Origin: Bacillota bacterium
GTDB lineage: Bacteria; Bacillota; Clostridia; Peptostreptococcales; Acidaminobacteraceae
Direction: 5' to 3'
NCBI GenBank assembly: GCA_030529225.1
Contig: JAUMXH010000012.1
Span: 1 to 61,696 of the forward strand
Length of the DNA: 61,696 bases
The translations under genes and the position numbers were made by a program. Below are positions 50,104-58,517 of this stretch, in pieces. Numbering within the stretch: the first letter of the stretch is position 1; every line of letters begins with the position of its first letter. Under the pieces are notes generated by a model. That model ran no database searches, was not told where the DNA came from, and worked only from the letters and a program-made list of their open reading frames with translations.

Positions 50104-50628
50104 TTGAACAAAAGAGTAAACGATATGTTGCAGTTCCGCTGCCCGCGCTGGGAGGAGCTGCCGGACAAGCGCCTTCTCTCATCGCAGCTCATCGGCTACA
50201 TCAACGAATCTTTGGGCGCATTATTTTTGGGAGAGAGCGTACTTACCAAGTCGATGATACAAAACTACTTCAAGTGGGGCATTTTGCCGATGATCGAGGG
50301 CAAGAAGTACAGCAGGGAGCAGATTGCTTACCTAATCGTGATCAGCATCTACAAGCAGGTGGTTTCCATTAAGGATATAAAAAAAGGGGTTTTGCTTCAG
50401 CAGAGCATAACCGGTATAGAACAGTCTTACAATCACTTTGCGGAAGTCTTGGAGCAGTCGCTTCGGGAGAGCTTTTCGGGTCTTGGAGGCTCAGGTGAGG
50501 TTTTTGTGCCCGCAAGGCTGAGCAGGAGAGAGTATTTGGGAATCGATACCATCACATATGCGTTTTCGTTTCAGTTGCTTGGCAGAATGATACTGGAAGC
50601 GAGCGGAACGAAAACGCTCGCGGAGTAG
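50104..50628 (+). CDS. DUF1836 protein, putative MerR-like regulator
   Basis: 174 residues from TTG 50104 (TTGGGAGGAAAC upstream). Family pattern: PRWEELPDKRLLSSQLIGYI near 15-34, LTKSMIQNYFKWGILP near 47-62, then KKYSREQIAYLIVISIYKQV near 67-86, resembling a MerR-type helix-turn-helix. DUF1836 members are common in Bacillota and of unknown target. The dyad at its promoter makes self-regulation likely. Confidence 0.88.
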   Translation: MNKRVNDMLQFRCPRWEELPDKRLLSSQLIGYINESLGALFLGESVLTKSMIQNYFKWGILPMIEGKKYSREQIAYLIVISIYKQVVSIKDIKKGVLLQQSITGIEQSYNHFAEVLEQSLRESFSGLGGSGEVFVPARLSRREYLGIDTITYAFSFQLLGRMILEASGTKTLAE

Positions 50629-50726
50629 GAAGAGGCAAAACAAGGGCGGGCGAACTCGCGGCCGAAGGGGCGTAATCGCAACAAAAACGGGGAAACATGT
50701 GACGAAAACAAAGGCAAGGGAACATT

Positions 50727-51578
50727 ATGAGTAAAATAGCAATTTTTGGAGACACTTCGCAGGACTTTACGCAGGAGCTGGCGAGAGAACACGGGATTGA
50801 ATGTTTTTTTTATCAGATCCAAATGGATGAAGCGCACTATAAGGATCAAGTCGACATCAAGTCGGAGACGTTCTATCAAAAGCTCCCCGAGCACGAGGTC
50901 TTAAAGACCGGAACCCCCGCTCCTTATGATATCATAGAGAAGCTCGAGCAAATGCGCTCGGAAGGCTACAGCGACATCATTATGATTACATCATCGGTGA
51001 AGCTCACCGGAATGTACAACCTGTATGCGACCCATGGGGACAGCTACGAGGGGATGAAGCTCCATCTGATAGACACCGAGAATATCGCTTCCGGAGCGGG
51101 TCTGTTCGTCATCTATGCGAGTCGTTTGCGGGCGCAAGGGCTGAGCGCCGATGAAATTGTATGTCGTGTGAAAGAGAGGAAAGACAAGGTCAGTATTTTT
51201 GCCCTGTTCCGAACGCTCAGCTACTTGGTTAGGGGAGGCCGATTCAACAAGTATAAGGGAATGATCGGAAATCTTCTGAACATTATGCCGATGCTGGAGA
51301 TGCGGGACGGCATGTTGGAGCTGAAGGACAGATACCGAGGGAAGAGCAGGAGCCTGGAAGCGTTAAAGAGTGTTGCAACAAAAGAAATTTCCGGATATCA
51401 AAAATATTGCTTGGTTATATTTTCAGCCGATAATCAAGAAGAAGTCGAACTGCTGAAACGAAAAATGAAGGATGAAATTGAGGGGGCGGAGCTCTTTATC
51501 GAAACGCAGCTCACTCCGGTTTTGGGTGTGCACAGCGGTCCCGGAGTGATCGGAGTGACGATTTTCGGTTTGGAATAG
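50727..51578 (+). CDS. DegV family fatty-acid-binding protein
   Basis: 283 residues. DegV fold: KIAIFGDTSQDFTQEL near 3-18, KTGTPAPYDIIEKLEQM near 59-75 (serine/threonine lipid loop), IIMITSSVKLTGMYNLY near 84-100, SYLVRGGRFNKYKGMIGNLLN near 164-184, and the end GVHSGPGVIGV. DegV/FakB proteins bind fatty acids for phosphorylation by FakA. A degV gene of this kind can stand alone. RBS AAGGGAACATT. Confidence 0.93.
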   Translation: MSKIAIFGDTSQDFTQELAREHGIECFFYQIQMDEAHYKDQVDIKSETFYQKLPEHEVLKTGTPAPYDIIEKLEQMRSEGYSDIIMITSSVKLTGMYNLYATHGDSYEGMKLHLIDTENIASGAGLFVIYASRLRAQGLSADEIVCRVKERKDKVSIFALFRTLSYLVRGGRFNKYKGMIGNLLNIMPMLEMRDGMLELKDRYRGKSRSLEALKSVATKEISGYQKYCLVIFSADNQEEVELLKRKMKDEIEGAELFIETQLTPVLGVHSGPGVIGVTIFGLE

Positions 51579-51839
51579 ATTTCTTTTGGAGCGTTGTTTT
51601 AAAAGGTTCGGTGAGAAAACTCACTTTACAAGAAAGATGCTTTATTTTCTGAAATTGATTCTCGATGATAACAAATAGAAAGTTTAACATTTTCTACAAG
51701 TTTTATTTATTTTTTTTCTAAAAAGAGGTATCATTCAAGTGAGAGTTAAGTGCAAAGGATGAAAGTTACAATAAAAAACATCAACATTTAACAATGAAAT
51801 AGGCGTTTTATTGTCAATCAAGAATAAGGGGGAGATTCT
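51579..51839. other. Intergenic region before the PFOR gene
   Basis: Contains the small stem GTGAG-AAAA-CTCAC (51611-51624), a weak end signal for the degV gene, and an AT-rich tract. No consensus promoter is clear; TACAAT near 51768 is a possible -10 without a good -35. The ribosome site is AAGGGGGAG. Confidence 0.4.
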
Positions 51840-54800
51840 ATGACAAAAAAAATGAAAACCATGGACGGAAACATGGCGGCCGCCTATGTTTCTTATGCGT
51901 TCACAGACGTCGCAGCCATTTACCCGATCACGCCGTCTTCAAGTATGGCGGAATACGTAGATGATTGGGCTTCTCATGGAAGAAAAAACATCTTCGGGCA
52001 AACGGTTCAAGTTTCTGAAATGCAATCCGAGGCAGGTGCTTCCGGCGCCGTGCACGGATCCTTACAGGGCGGAGCTCTTACTACAACGTACACAGCTTCT
52101 CAAGGTTTACTTTTGATGATTCCTAACATGTACAAGATGGCGGGTGAGTTTTTACCGGCTGTATTTCATGTGTCTGCAAGAACCTTGGCAACGCACGCGT
52201 TATCCATTTTCGGAGATCACTCGGATGTGATGGCGGCGAGACAGACCGGCTTTGCCTTTCTTTCTTCCGCAAGCGTGCAGGAGGCGATGGACTTGGCTGC
52301 GGTCGCTCACTTATCGGCGATTCAGGCGAGCGTGCCGTTCTGTCACTTTTTTGACGGGTTCAGAACCTCGCATGAAATCCAAAAAATTGAGCTTCTGGAA
52401 TATGAAGATCTCGCGAAACTGGTCGACTACGATGCCATCAAGCGATTTAAAAACAAATCGCTCAGCCCGGCAAGGCCTGTGACCAGGGGAACGGCGCAGA
52501 ACCCGGATATCTTTTTCCAAGCAAGAGAGGCATTGAATCCGATTTATGAGAAAGTGCCGGGAATTGTCGTAGAGAACATGAAAAAAATCAATGAACTCAC
52601 CGGCAGAAACTATAAACCGTTCAATTACTACGGGGCGGAAGATGCGACCGAGATAATAGTGGCAATGGGTTCGGTCTGCGAGGCGCTTGAGGAACTGATC
52701 GATCATCTAATGGCGAAGGGAGAAAAGGTGGGACTTCTAAAAGTTCACCTTTACAGACCGTTTGTGAACGATTATTTTTTGAGCGAAATACCTAAGACAG
52801 TTAAAAAGATAGCGGTTCTGGATAGAACCAAGGAACCGGGGGCGCCGGGCGAGCCGCTTTATTTGGATGTCAGAAACGCCTTCTTTGCTCATAAAGATGC
52901 GCCTCTTATCGTGGGCGGAAGGTACGGCTTGGGCTCAAAAGATGTCACACCGAAAGATTTGTATGCGGTGTTCAAGATGCTAAAAAGTGATTCCGTCAAA
53001 AACGGGTTCACGATCGGGATCCACGATGATGTGAGCAATCTTTCTTTAGATAACAGCGAAGCCGTTCAAACTTCGCCGGCAGGCACCATCAGATGCAAGT
53101 TTTGGGGTTTGGGTTCGGACGGTACGGTCGGTGCGAACAAGTCCGCGATTAAGATTATCGGTGATAAGACCAATAAATACGCACAAGGATACTTTTCGTA
53201 CGACTCTAAGAAATCGGGCGGTATCACCATCTCGCATCTCAGGTTCGGAGATGCGCCGATTAAATCTACGTATTTAATTGACGAAGCGGATTACATTGCG
53301 TGCCACAACCAGTCGTATGTCAACAACTACGATGTGCTCGCGGGGTTAAAAAAAGGTGGAACCTTTGTTCTCAACACGATCTGGGACAAAGACGGGTTGG
53401 AAGAACACCTTCCGGACTTTATGAAAAAATATCTCGTTGATAACGAGATCAAGTTCTACACCATAAACGCTACTAAAATTGCGCAAGAGATCGGCTTGGG
53501 ATCAAGGATCAATATGATTATGCAGTCGGCGTTTTTTAAACTTGCCGAGGTCATTCCGATGGAAGATGCGATCAAGTACCTGAAAGAGGCGGTGGACAAG
53601 GACTACGGCAAAAAGGGCGCTCATATTATTAATATGAACTATCAAGCGATAGACAGAGGGGCTGAAAATCTTGTCAAGGTAGAGCTGAATCCTGCTTGGG
53701 CAAATTTGGAAGGAACCGTGAAGTTTGAAGCGGGCAGCGAGGACGATCCCGACTTTATCAAACAAATTCTGAGACCGATGAACGCCGGAAAGGGAGATGA
53801 GCTTCCTGTTTCCGCCTTTGTCGGACGGGAGGACGGAACCTTTGAGGCAGGAACTTCCGCTTATGAGAAGCGCGGCATTGCAGTCAATGTGCCGGAGTGG
53901 AATTCCGAAAACTGCATCCAGTGTAACCAATGCTCCTTTGTGTGTCCGCACGCGGCAATTCGTCCGTTCCTCTTGAATGAAGGGGAAGAGGCGAACAAGC
54001 CTGCAAACTTTTCAACCGTGAAGGCGAAGGGTAAAGACTTGGAGGGATACACTTACAAGATTCAAATTTCAAGCTTGGATTGTACCGGCTGCGGAAACTG
54101 CGTAGATATCTGTCCTGCAAAAGAAAAGGCGATTTTGATGAAACCTCTGGCAAGCCAGCTTGAAAAAGAGGTGAGCAACTGGGAGTACGCGGTCAAACTC
54201 AGCGACAAGTCGAAGGGAATGGACAAGTTTAACGTGAAGAACAGTCAGTTCAGTCAGCCGCTCATCGAGTTCTCGGGCGCTTGCGCCGGATGCGGGGAGA
54301 CACCTTATATTAAACTCGTAACCCAGCTCTTCGGCGACAGAATGGTCATCGCCAACGCGACCGGCTGCTCATCGATCTGGGGAGGTTCCGCACCGTCTAC
54401 CCCTTATACCAAGAATCAGGAAGGGCGGGGACCCGCTTGGGCGAACTCATTGTTTGAGGACAACGCCGAGTACGGCTACGGAATCCACATTGCCGCTAAA
54501 AAAATGACGGAAAAATTACAACTTCTGATGCAGGAAATGGTGGAGCTTGCGAAAGATGCGAATATCGGAATCGATGCCGCACCGTTTGAAGCTTGGCTCG
54601 AGAAGCATAACGATTCGGATGAGACAAGAAAGGTGAGCGCGGAGATTGAGGCTCTATTTGGAAAGTCGTACGGACATGAGAAAGCGGACGCGATCCTCGC
54701 TGAAATCGAAGCTCTTAAAGACTACTTGGTGAAGCGCTCTATGTGGATTGTCGGCGGAGACGGATGGGCTTACGACATCGGCTACGGCGGTTTGGATCAC

Positions 54801-55388
54801 GTGCTCGCATCGGGTGAAAATGTGAATGTGCTTGTCTTTGATACCGAGGTGTACTCGAATACCGGCGGACAGGCTTCCAAATCAACGCCGGTTGCGGCAG
54901 TTGCAAAATTTGCGGCATCGGGCATGAAAACCAAGAAAAAAGATTTGGGCTTAATGGCTACCAATTATGGGTATGTATACGTAGCGCAGATTGCGATGGG
55001 CTCGGACAAAAATCAGGCGTTAAAGGCGATTAAAGAGGCGGAATCTTACAACGGCCCGTCTTTGATTATCTGTTATGCCCCTTGCATTGCGCACGGCATC
55101 AAGCTCGGCATGGGCAAGACCCAAAACCGGGAAAAAGAAGCCGTTTTGGCGGGATACTGGCACTTGTGGCGCTTCGATCCGAGACTGGAAGAAGCGGGGA
55201 AAAATCCGTTTATTCTGGATTCCAAAGAGCCGAAAGCGTCCTTTAGAGACTTCCTGTTAAGCGAGATCCGCTACGCGAGCCTGCAACAACAATTTCCGGA
55301 AGAAGCGGAAGCCTTGTTTGAGGTTTCGGAAAAACATGCCAAGTCAAGGTATCAAACGTATAAGAGACTTTCAGAAATGCAGTATTAA
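51840..55388 (+). CDS. nifJ: Pyruvate:ferredoxin (flavodoxin) oxidoreductase
   Basis: 1182 residues, the usual single-chain length. Converts pyruvate and CoA to acetyl-CoA, CO2 and reduced ferredoxin, the core of anaerobic energy metabolism. Domain I AIYPITPSSSMAEYVDDWAS near 24-43; gamma-type domain near 420-620; two 4Fe-4S clusters CIQCNQCSFVCP (about 690) and CTGCGNCVDICP (about 747); TPP domain with CAGCGETPY near 819 and GGDGWAYDIGYGG near 975. It is monocistronic, with a terminator about 90 bases later. Confidence 0.97.
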   Translation: MTKKMKTMDGNMAAAYVSYAFTDVAAIYPITPSSSMAEYVDDWASHGRKNIFGQTVQVSEMQSEAGASGAVHGSLQGGALTTTYTASQGLLLMIPNMYKMAGEFLPAVFHVSARTLATHALSIFGDHSDVMAARQTGFAFLSSASVQEAMDLAAVAHLSAIQASVPFCHFFDGFRTSHEIQKIELLEYEDLAKLVDYDAIKRFKNKSLSPARPVTRGTAQNPDIFFQAREALNPIYEKVPGIVVENMKKINELTGRNYKPFNYYGAEDATEIIVAMGSVCEALEELIDHLMAKGEKVGLLKVHLYRPFVNDYFLSEIPKTVKKIAVLDRTKEPGAPGEPLYLDVRNAFFAHKDAPLIVGGRYGLGSKDVTPKDLYAVFKMLKSDSVKNGFTIGIHDDVSNLSLDNSEAVQTSPAGTIRCKFWGLGSDGTVGANKSAIKIIGDKTNKYAQGYFSYDSKKSGGITISHLRFGDAPIKSTYLIDEADYIACHNQSYVNNYDVLAGLKKGGTFVLNTIWDKDGLEEHLPDFMKKYLVDNEIKFYTINATKIAQEIGLGSRINMIMQSAFFKLAEVIPMEDAIKYLKEAVDKDYGKKGAHIINMNYQAIDRGAENLVKVELNPAWANLEGTVKFEAGSEDDPDFIKQILRPMNAGKGDELPVSAFVGREDGTFEAGTSAYEKRGIAVNVPEWNSENCIQCNQCSFVCPHAAIRPFLLNEGEEANKPANFSTVKAKGKDLEGYTYKIQISSLDCTGCGNCVDICPAKEKAILMKPLASQLEKEVSNWEYAVKLSDKSKGMDKFNVKNSQFSQPLIEFSGACAGCGETPYIKLVTQLFGDRMVIANATGCSSIWGGSAPSTPYTKNQEGRGPAWANSLFEDNAEYGYGIHIAAKKMTEKLQLLMQEMVELAKDANIGIDAAPFEAWLEKHNDSDETRKVSAEIEALFGKSYGHEKADAILAEIEALKDYLVKRSMWIVGGDGWAYDIGYGGLDHVLASGENVNVLVFDTEVYSNTGGQASKSTPVAAVAKFAASGMKTKKKDLGLMATNYGYVYVAQIAMGSDKNQALKAIKEAESYNGPSLIICYAPCIAHGIKLGMGKTQNREKEAVLAGYWHLWRFDPRLEEAGKNPFILDSKEPKASFRDFLLSEIRYASLQQQFPEEAEALFEVSEKHAKSRYQTYKRLSEMQY

Positions 55389-55478
55389 ATTCGGAACTCA
55401 TGTAACTTGAGTTTACGGGCTCAAGGAGGCCGGGCGGAATGCTTGGTATAGTAATAAATAGAGGATTCCATTTATCAA

Positions 55479-55517
55479 AATAGCCCTCGATTCATAGTGT
55501 ATTGAGGGTTATTTTTT
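55479..55517 (+). terminator. Terminator after the PFOR gene
   Basis: AATAGCCCTC (55479-55488) pairs with GAGGGTTATT (55504-55513), followed by TTTTT. A closely similar hairpin ends the next gene at 58277. Confidence 0.85.
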
Positions 55518-55721
55518 TACGCTTCAAGAGGTTGCGACGTGCTTGCGCAGGGCTCTTTTCTAAGAAGAGCGGCAAACTGTAAAGTACTTGTAATAGTAAT
55601 AAATATGTATCAATGAATCTGATGAATATTGAAAAAATTTGAAAATAGAATAGATAAAATGAAACAAAGCGAATCTTTATAAGAAATGTGAATAAAAAAT
55701 AGAGCGTTTTCTGTTTTCGCC

Positions 55722-55750
55722 TTGATATCAAATTCGGCACATGCTAGAAT
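55722..55750 (+). promoter_or_regulatory. Promoter of the first S-layer-homology gene
   Basis: -35 TTGATA (55722-55727), 17-base spacer, extended -10 TGCTAGAAT (hexamer 55745-55750). The start codon follows 78 bases later with AATAGGAGGAACG. The rest of 55389-55828 is AT-rich with nothing else recognised apart from the terminator. Confidence 0.7.
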
Positions 55751-55828
55751 TTAGCCAAATGAATAAAGAGGGCAAGAAGAATCAAGTTAAGTATATGGTA
55801 TCTATATAGAATAGGAGGAACGATTAAA

Positions 55829-58258
55829 ATGAGAAATCGAAGAAGATTGCTCAGCGCAATATTGACGCTGGCAATGCTAATCGGGCTGATGCCCGGAACG
55901 GAACGGCTGTTTGCTCAGGGCGGAGAGGAATCTATCGCTACTGCAAGCGGAACGATACAAGGAAAGGCGGGGCATCCGTTACAAAATCAGAGCATAAAAG
56001 TGACCTTGAAGGACGGGTACGAGTTTGTGGATAATGCAGATGCCAAAGTTTTTAAACATTTCTTTCAGGTAACATTGTTGCCTATTTTGGAAGTAAAGTC
56101 GGTTACTCGGAGTGAAAATAGAAAAGAGGCAGTCATAGTAATGGAAGGCACTCCAGCCAGTGCAAGCTCTTCTCCGTTTGAAGTCAAAATAGAGTCGGCA
56201 GCAATAAAGAATTATGGGGAAGACATTATTGTTCATGGAGCCAAGTGGAATATTATCGATCGAGATCCGATTGTGGCTACTGTGACAGGAAATCCTATTA
56301 AATCTGCAGCGAACCAAGAAGTGAATCATCAACTGGACTTGCGTATAGAGAATGATACTTTTACGAATAATTTGAACGGCTGGACATCCAACCTTCCGGA
56401 TGGTCTCAATATAACTGCCGCTAAGAAGGGAAGCTCCCACAAGCACCTTACCCTAAGCATAAGCGGACAGGCGCAGCAAAGCGGCTCCGGGAAATTAAGA
56501 CTCACGATTCCTCAAGCATCCTTAACTTCTATGCCGATCGAAGGGTTGGAAGTTCAGACAGACATAGATTTCAGTTTCACGGATGCGTCAAAGGCAAGTG
56601 TGACTGTGGTTCCGTCGGTAATTAAACTGGAAGCAAATCAGGGATATAGCGCACCGTTAAAACAACAGATTACAATCACCAATTCTTCCAACCACGAGAC
56701 CGGAGAGATAGACTTACAAGTTAGTAATTTAAGCGAGTTTTCAGATTCGCAAAGACCTAGTGTGAATCAGGCAAAAATAGACAATTTGGCGAAAGACGCC
56801 TCTACAACGATAGAACTTACTGTGCCTGTCGGATTGAACGCAGAACAAAACAAAGCAAAGCAATACCGAGCAGAATTATCGTTGACGGGAACACGATTGA
56901 ATGAACTTAGTATTCCAATTGAGTTTCAAGTGAAGCCTCCTGCTTCTTCCAACCCGGATAGCGGCTCAGGCGGATCGGGTGGCTCAGGCTCAGGCGATAC
57001 AGGTTCGGGCTCGGGGAACTCCGGTTCGGGTGGCTCAGGCGGCGGTTCGGCACCATCGGGCGGAGCGGCTCCTGCTCCTAAAAAGCCGAATACAAACGCC
57101 ATTAACACCGAAGTGAAAATTTCGGGCGACAAGGTGCAGGCGAAGCTTAGCGAGAGAGCGGTAAACGAGGCAATCAAAAAAGAGAAAGAAATTGCAAGTA
57201 AAGGACTAGAGGTAAGAGTGAACGGAAATGCCAAGGTGAATGAACTTTCCCTTCACGTTCCGCAAAAGGTTGTAGAGGCATTGACAAAGGTGAAAGCGAA
57301 AGAGCTTCGAGTCGATGCTCCGCTTTCAGGAGTGAGCTTTGATCTTGGCAGCTTGGAAGCAATTCAGCAAGCGGCAAAAACCGATCTTATCTTGTCTATC
57401 AAAAAACTCAGCGAAAAGGCATTGAAAGAGGATGTGAAAGCGCTTGTCGGTCAAAAACCGGTACTGGATCTGAACGTGCTTTCATCGAGCGGAAAAAAAG
57501 TATCGGAGTTCGGCGCAGGCAGCGTGAAAGTGAGTGTTCCTTACGTGCTTGCGAAGGATGAAAAAGCAGAGAACTTGACTGTTTACTACCTTCCTGAAGA
57601 GGGCGCGGCTACAGAAGTAGCGGGCGCAAAATACGATGCGGCGAAAAAAGCGATGGTATTTGAAACCAAGCACTTCTCTGTGTATGCGGTAGGAGAAAAG
57701 CCTGCAAAAGAAAGCATGTCGAAAGGCTTTGCGGATGCGATGAATCACTGGGCGAAGGAACAGATTGACTTTGTGGTATCAAAGGGCTACATGAACGGCG
57801 TATCGGATGAGAGCTTCGCTCCTGATATGCCGGTGACAAGAGGCATGTTCGTGACAGTGCTTGGCAGAATGGCGGGCATGAAAGACGCAAAGGCGAATGA
57901 CAAGTTCGACGATGTAAGTCAAGATATGTACTATGCACCATACATCGCTTGGGCGGAAGAGAAGGGCATCGTGAAGGGTATGGGCGAGAAGAAGTTCATG
58001 CCGGAAGCGGAGCTCACAAGAGAGCAGATGGCGGTGATTATAGAAGCTTACGCAAACTTTGCCAAGATGGAGCTTGCAGAGAAGGAGCCGGAGATGACCT
58101 TTACAGATGCGGCAAGGATCAGTGACTGGGCAATGGGTTCTGTGAAGAGCCTTCAAAAGGCGGGGATTCTGTCAGGCAAGTCGGAAGGCGCATTTGACCC
58201 TAAGGGACTTGCGAGCAGGGCGGAACTTGCGACATTGATCATGAGACTTAAAAAATAG
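55829..58258 (+). CDS. S-layer-homology surface protein
   Basis: 809 residues. Signal peptide 1-30 (LLSAILTLAMLIGLMPGTERLFAQ region). About 35-370 is beta-rich, likely Ig-like modules. A Gly/Ser-rich linker with SGSGGSGG-type repeats spans about 375-412. About 420-630 is a conserved beta/alpha domain (KVSEFGAGSVKVSVPYVLAK). Three SLH repeats follow from about 632 (FADAMNHWAKEQIDFVVSKG, FDDVSQDMYYAPYIAWAEEK, FTDAARISDWAMGSVKSLQK), which bind secondary cell-wall polymer. Its C-terminal 190 codons are identical in DNA to the next gene. Confidence 0.92.
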   Translation: MRNRRRLLSAILTLAMLIGLMPGTERLFAQGGEESIATASGTIQGKAGHPLQNQSIKVTLKDGYEFVDNADAKVFKHFFQVTLLPILEVKSVTRSENRKEAVIVMEGTPASASSSPFEVKIESAAIKNYGEDIIVHGAKWNIIDRDPIVATVTGNPIKSAANQEVNHQLDLRIENDTFTNNLNGWTSNLPDGLNITAAKKGSSHKHLTLSISGQAQQSGSGKLRLTIPQASLTSMPIEGLEVQTDIDFSFTDASKASVTVVPSVIKLEANQGYSAPLKQQITITNSSNHETGEIDLQVSNLSEFSDSQRPSVNQAKIDNLAKDASTTIELTVPVGLNAEQNKAKQYRAELSLTGTRLNELSIPIEFQVKPPASSNPDSGSGGSGGSGSGDTGSGSGNSGSGGSGGGSAPSGGAAPAPKKPNTNAINTEVKISGDKVQAKLSERAVNEAIKKEKEIASKGLEVRVNGNAKVNELSLHVPQKVVEALTKVKAKELRVDAPLSGVSFDLGSLEAIQQAAKTDLILSIKKLSEKALKEDVKALVGQKPVLDLNVLSSSGKKVSEFGAGSVKVSVPYVLAKDEKAENLTVYYLPEEGAATEVAGAKYDAAKKAMVFETKHFSVYAVGEKPAKESMSKGFADAMNHWAKEQIDFVVSKGYMNGVSDESFAPDMPVTRGMFVTVLGRMAGMKDAKANDKFDDVSQDMYYAPYIAWAEEKGIVKGMGEKKFMPEAELTREQMAVIIEAYANFAKMELAEKEPEMTFTDAARISDWAMGSVKSLQKAGILSGKSEGAFDPKGLASRAELATLIMRLKK
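57457..58026. repeat. 570-bp perfect repeat, first copy
   Basis: Identical to 61127-61696 at every base compared, with a fixed offset of 3670; the right limit is only the window edge. It covers the conserved domain and the first SLH repeats. Upstream of 57457 the two genes diverge sharply. Confidence 0.95.
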
Positions 58259-58276
58259 GATAGGATAGTTAGCAGG

Positions 58277-58310
58277 ACCCTCGGTAACTATGTTATTGAG
58301 GGTTATGTTT
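58277..58310 (+). terminator. Terminator after the first S-layer-homology gene
   Basis: A 12-bp stem with two G-U pairs (ACCCTCGGTAAC with GTTATTGAGGGT) around TAT, followed by TATGTTTTTA. It resembles the hairpin at 55479 in sequence. Confidence 0.75.
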
Positions 58311-58313
58311 TTA

Positions 58314-58483
58314 CTCTTCTTTGTGAAAAAGAATCCATAATAAAGAAGAGGGATGAAGCATAATCGGGTTTTCAACAGGAAAAACCATTTTAATAGAATA
58401 CATTTTTAAACATAACTGAAAGGGGTGAACGAGCAGAATCTTTAAAATGTCAGTGAAATTTGCGGTTACAATGATTTTGTAAC
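58314..58483. promoter_or_regulatory. Hairpins in the leader of the second S-layer-homology gene
   Basis: CTCTTCTTT/AAAGAAGAG (58314-58322, 58342-58350) and GTTACAA-TGATT-TTGTAAC (58465-58483). The second is 35 bases before the start codon and could be an operator or leader structure. No clear promoter is visible. Confidence 0.4.
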
Positions 58484-58517
58484 AGGAAGTGATTTAGGAA
58501 AAAGGAGGAAGAGAATT

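Noticed and set aside
49741..50182. Minus-strand frames between queH and DUF1836
   Set aside because: They cover a promoter pair and a dyad, lack ribosome sites and have low-complexity Arg/Ser/Gly composition.
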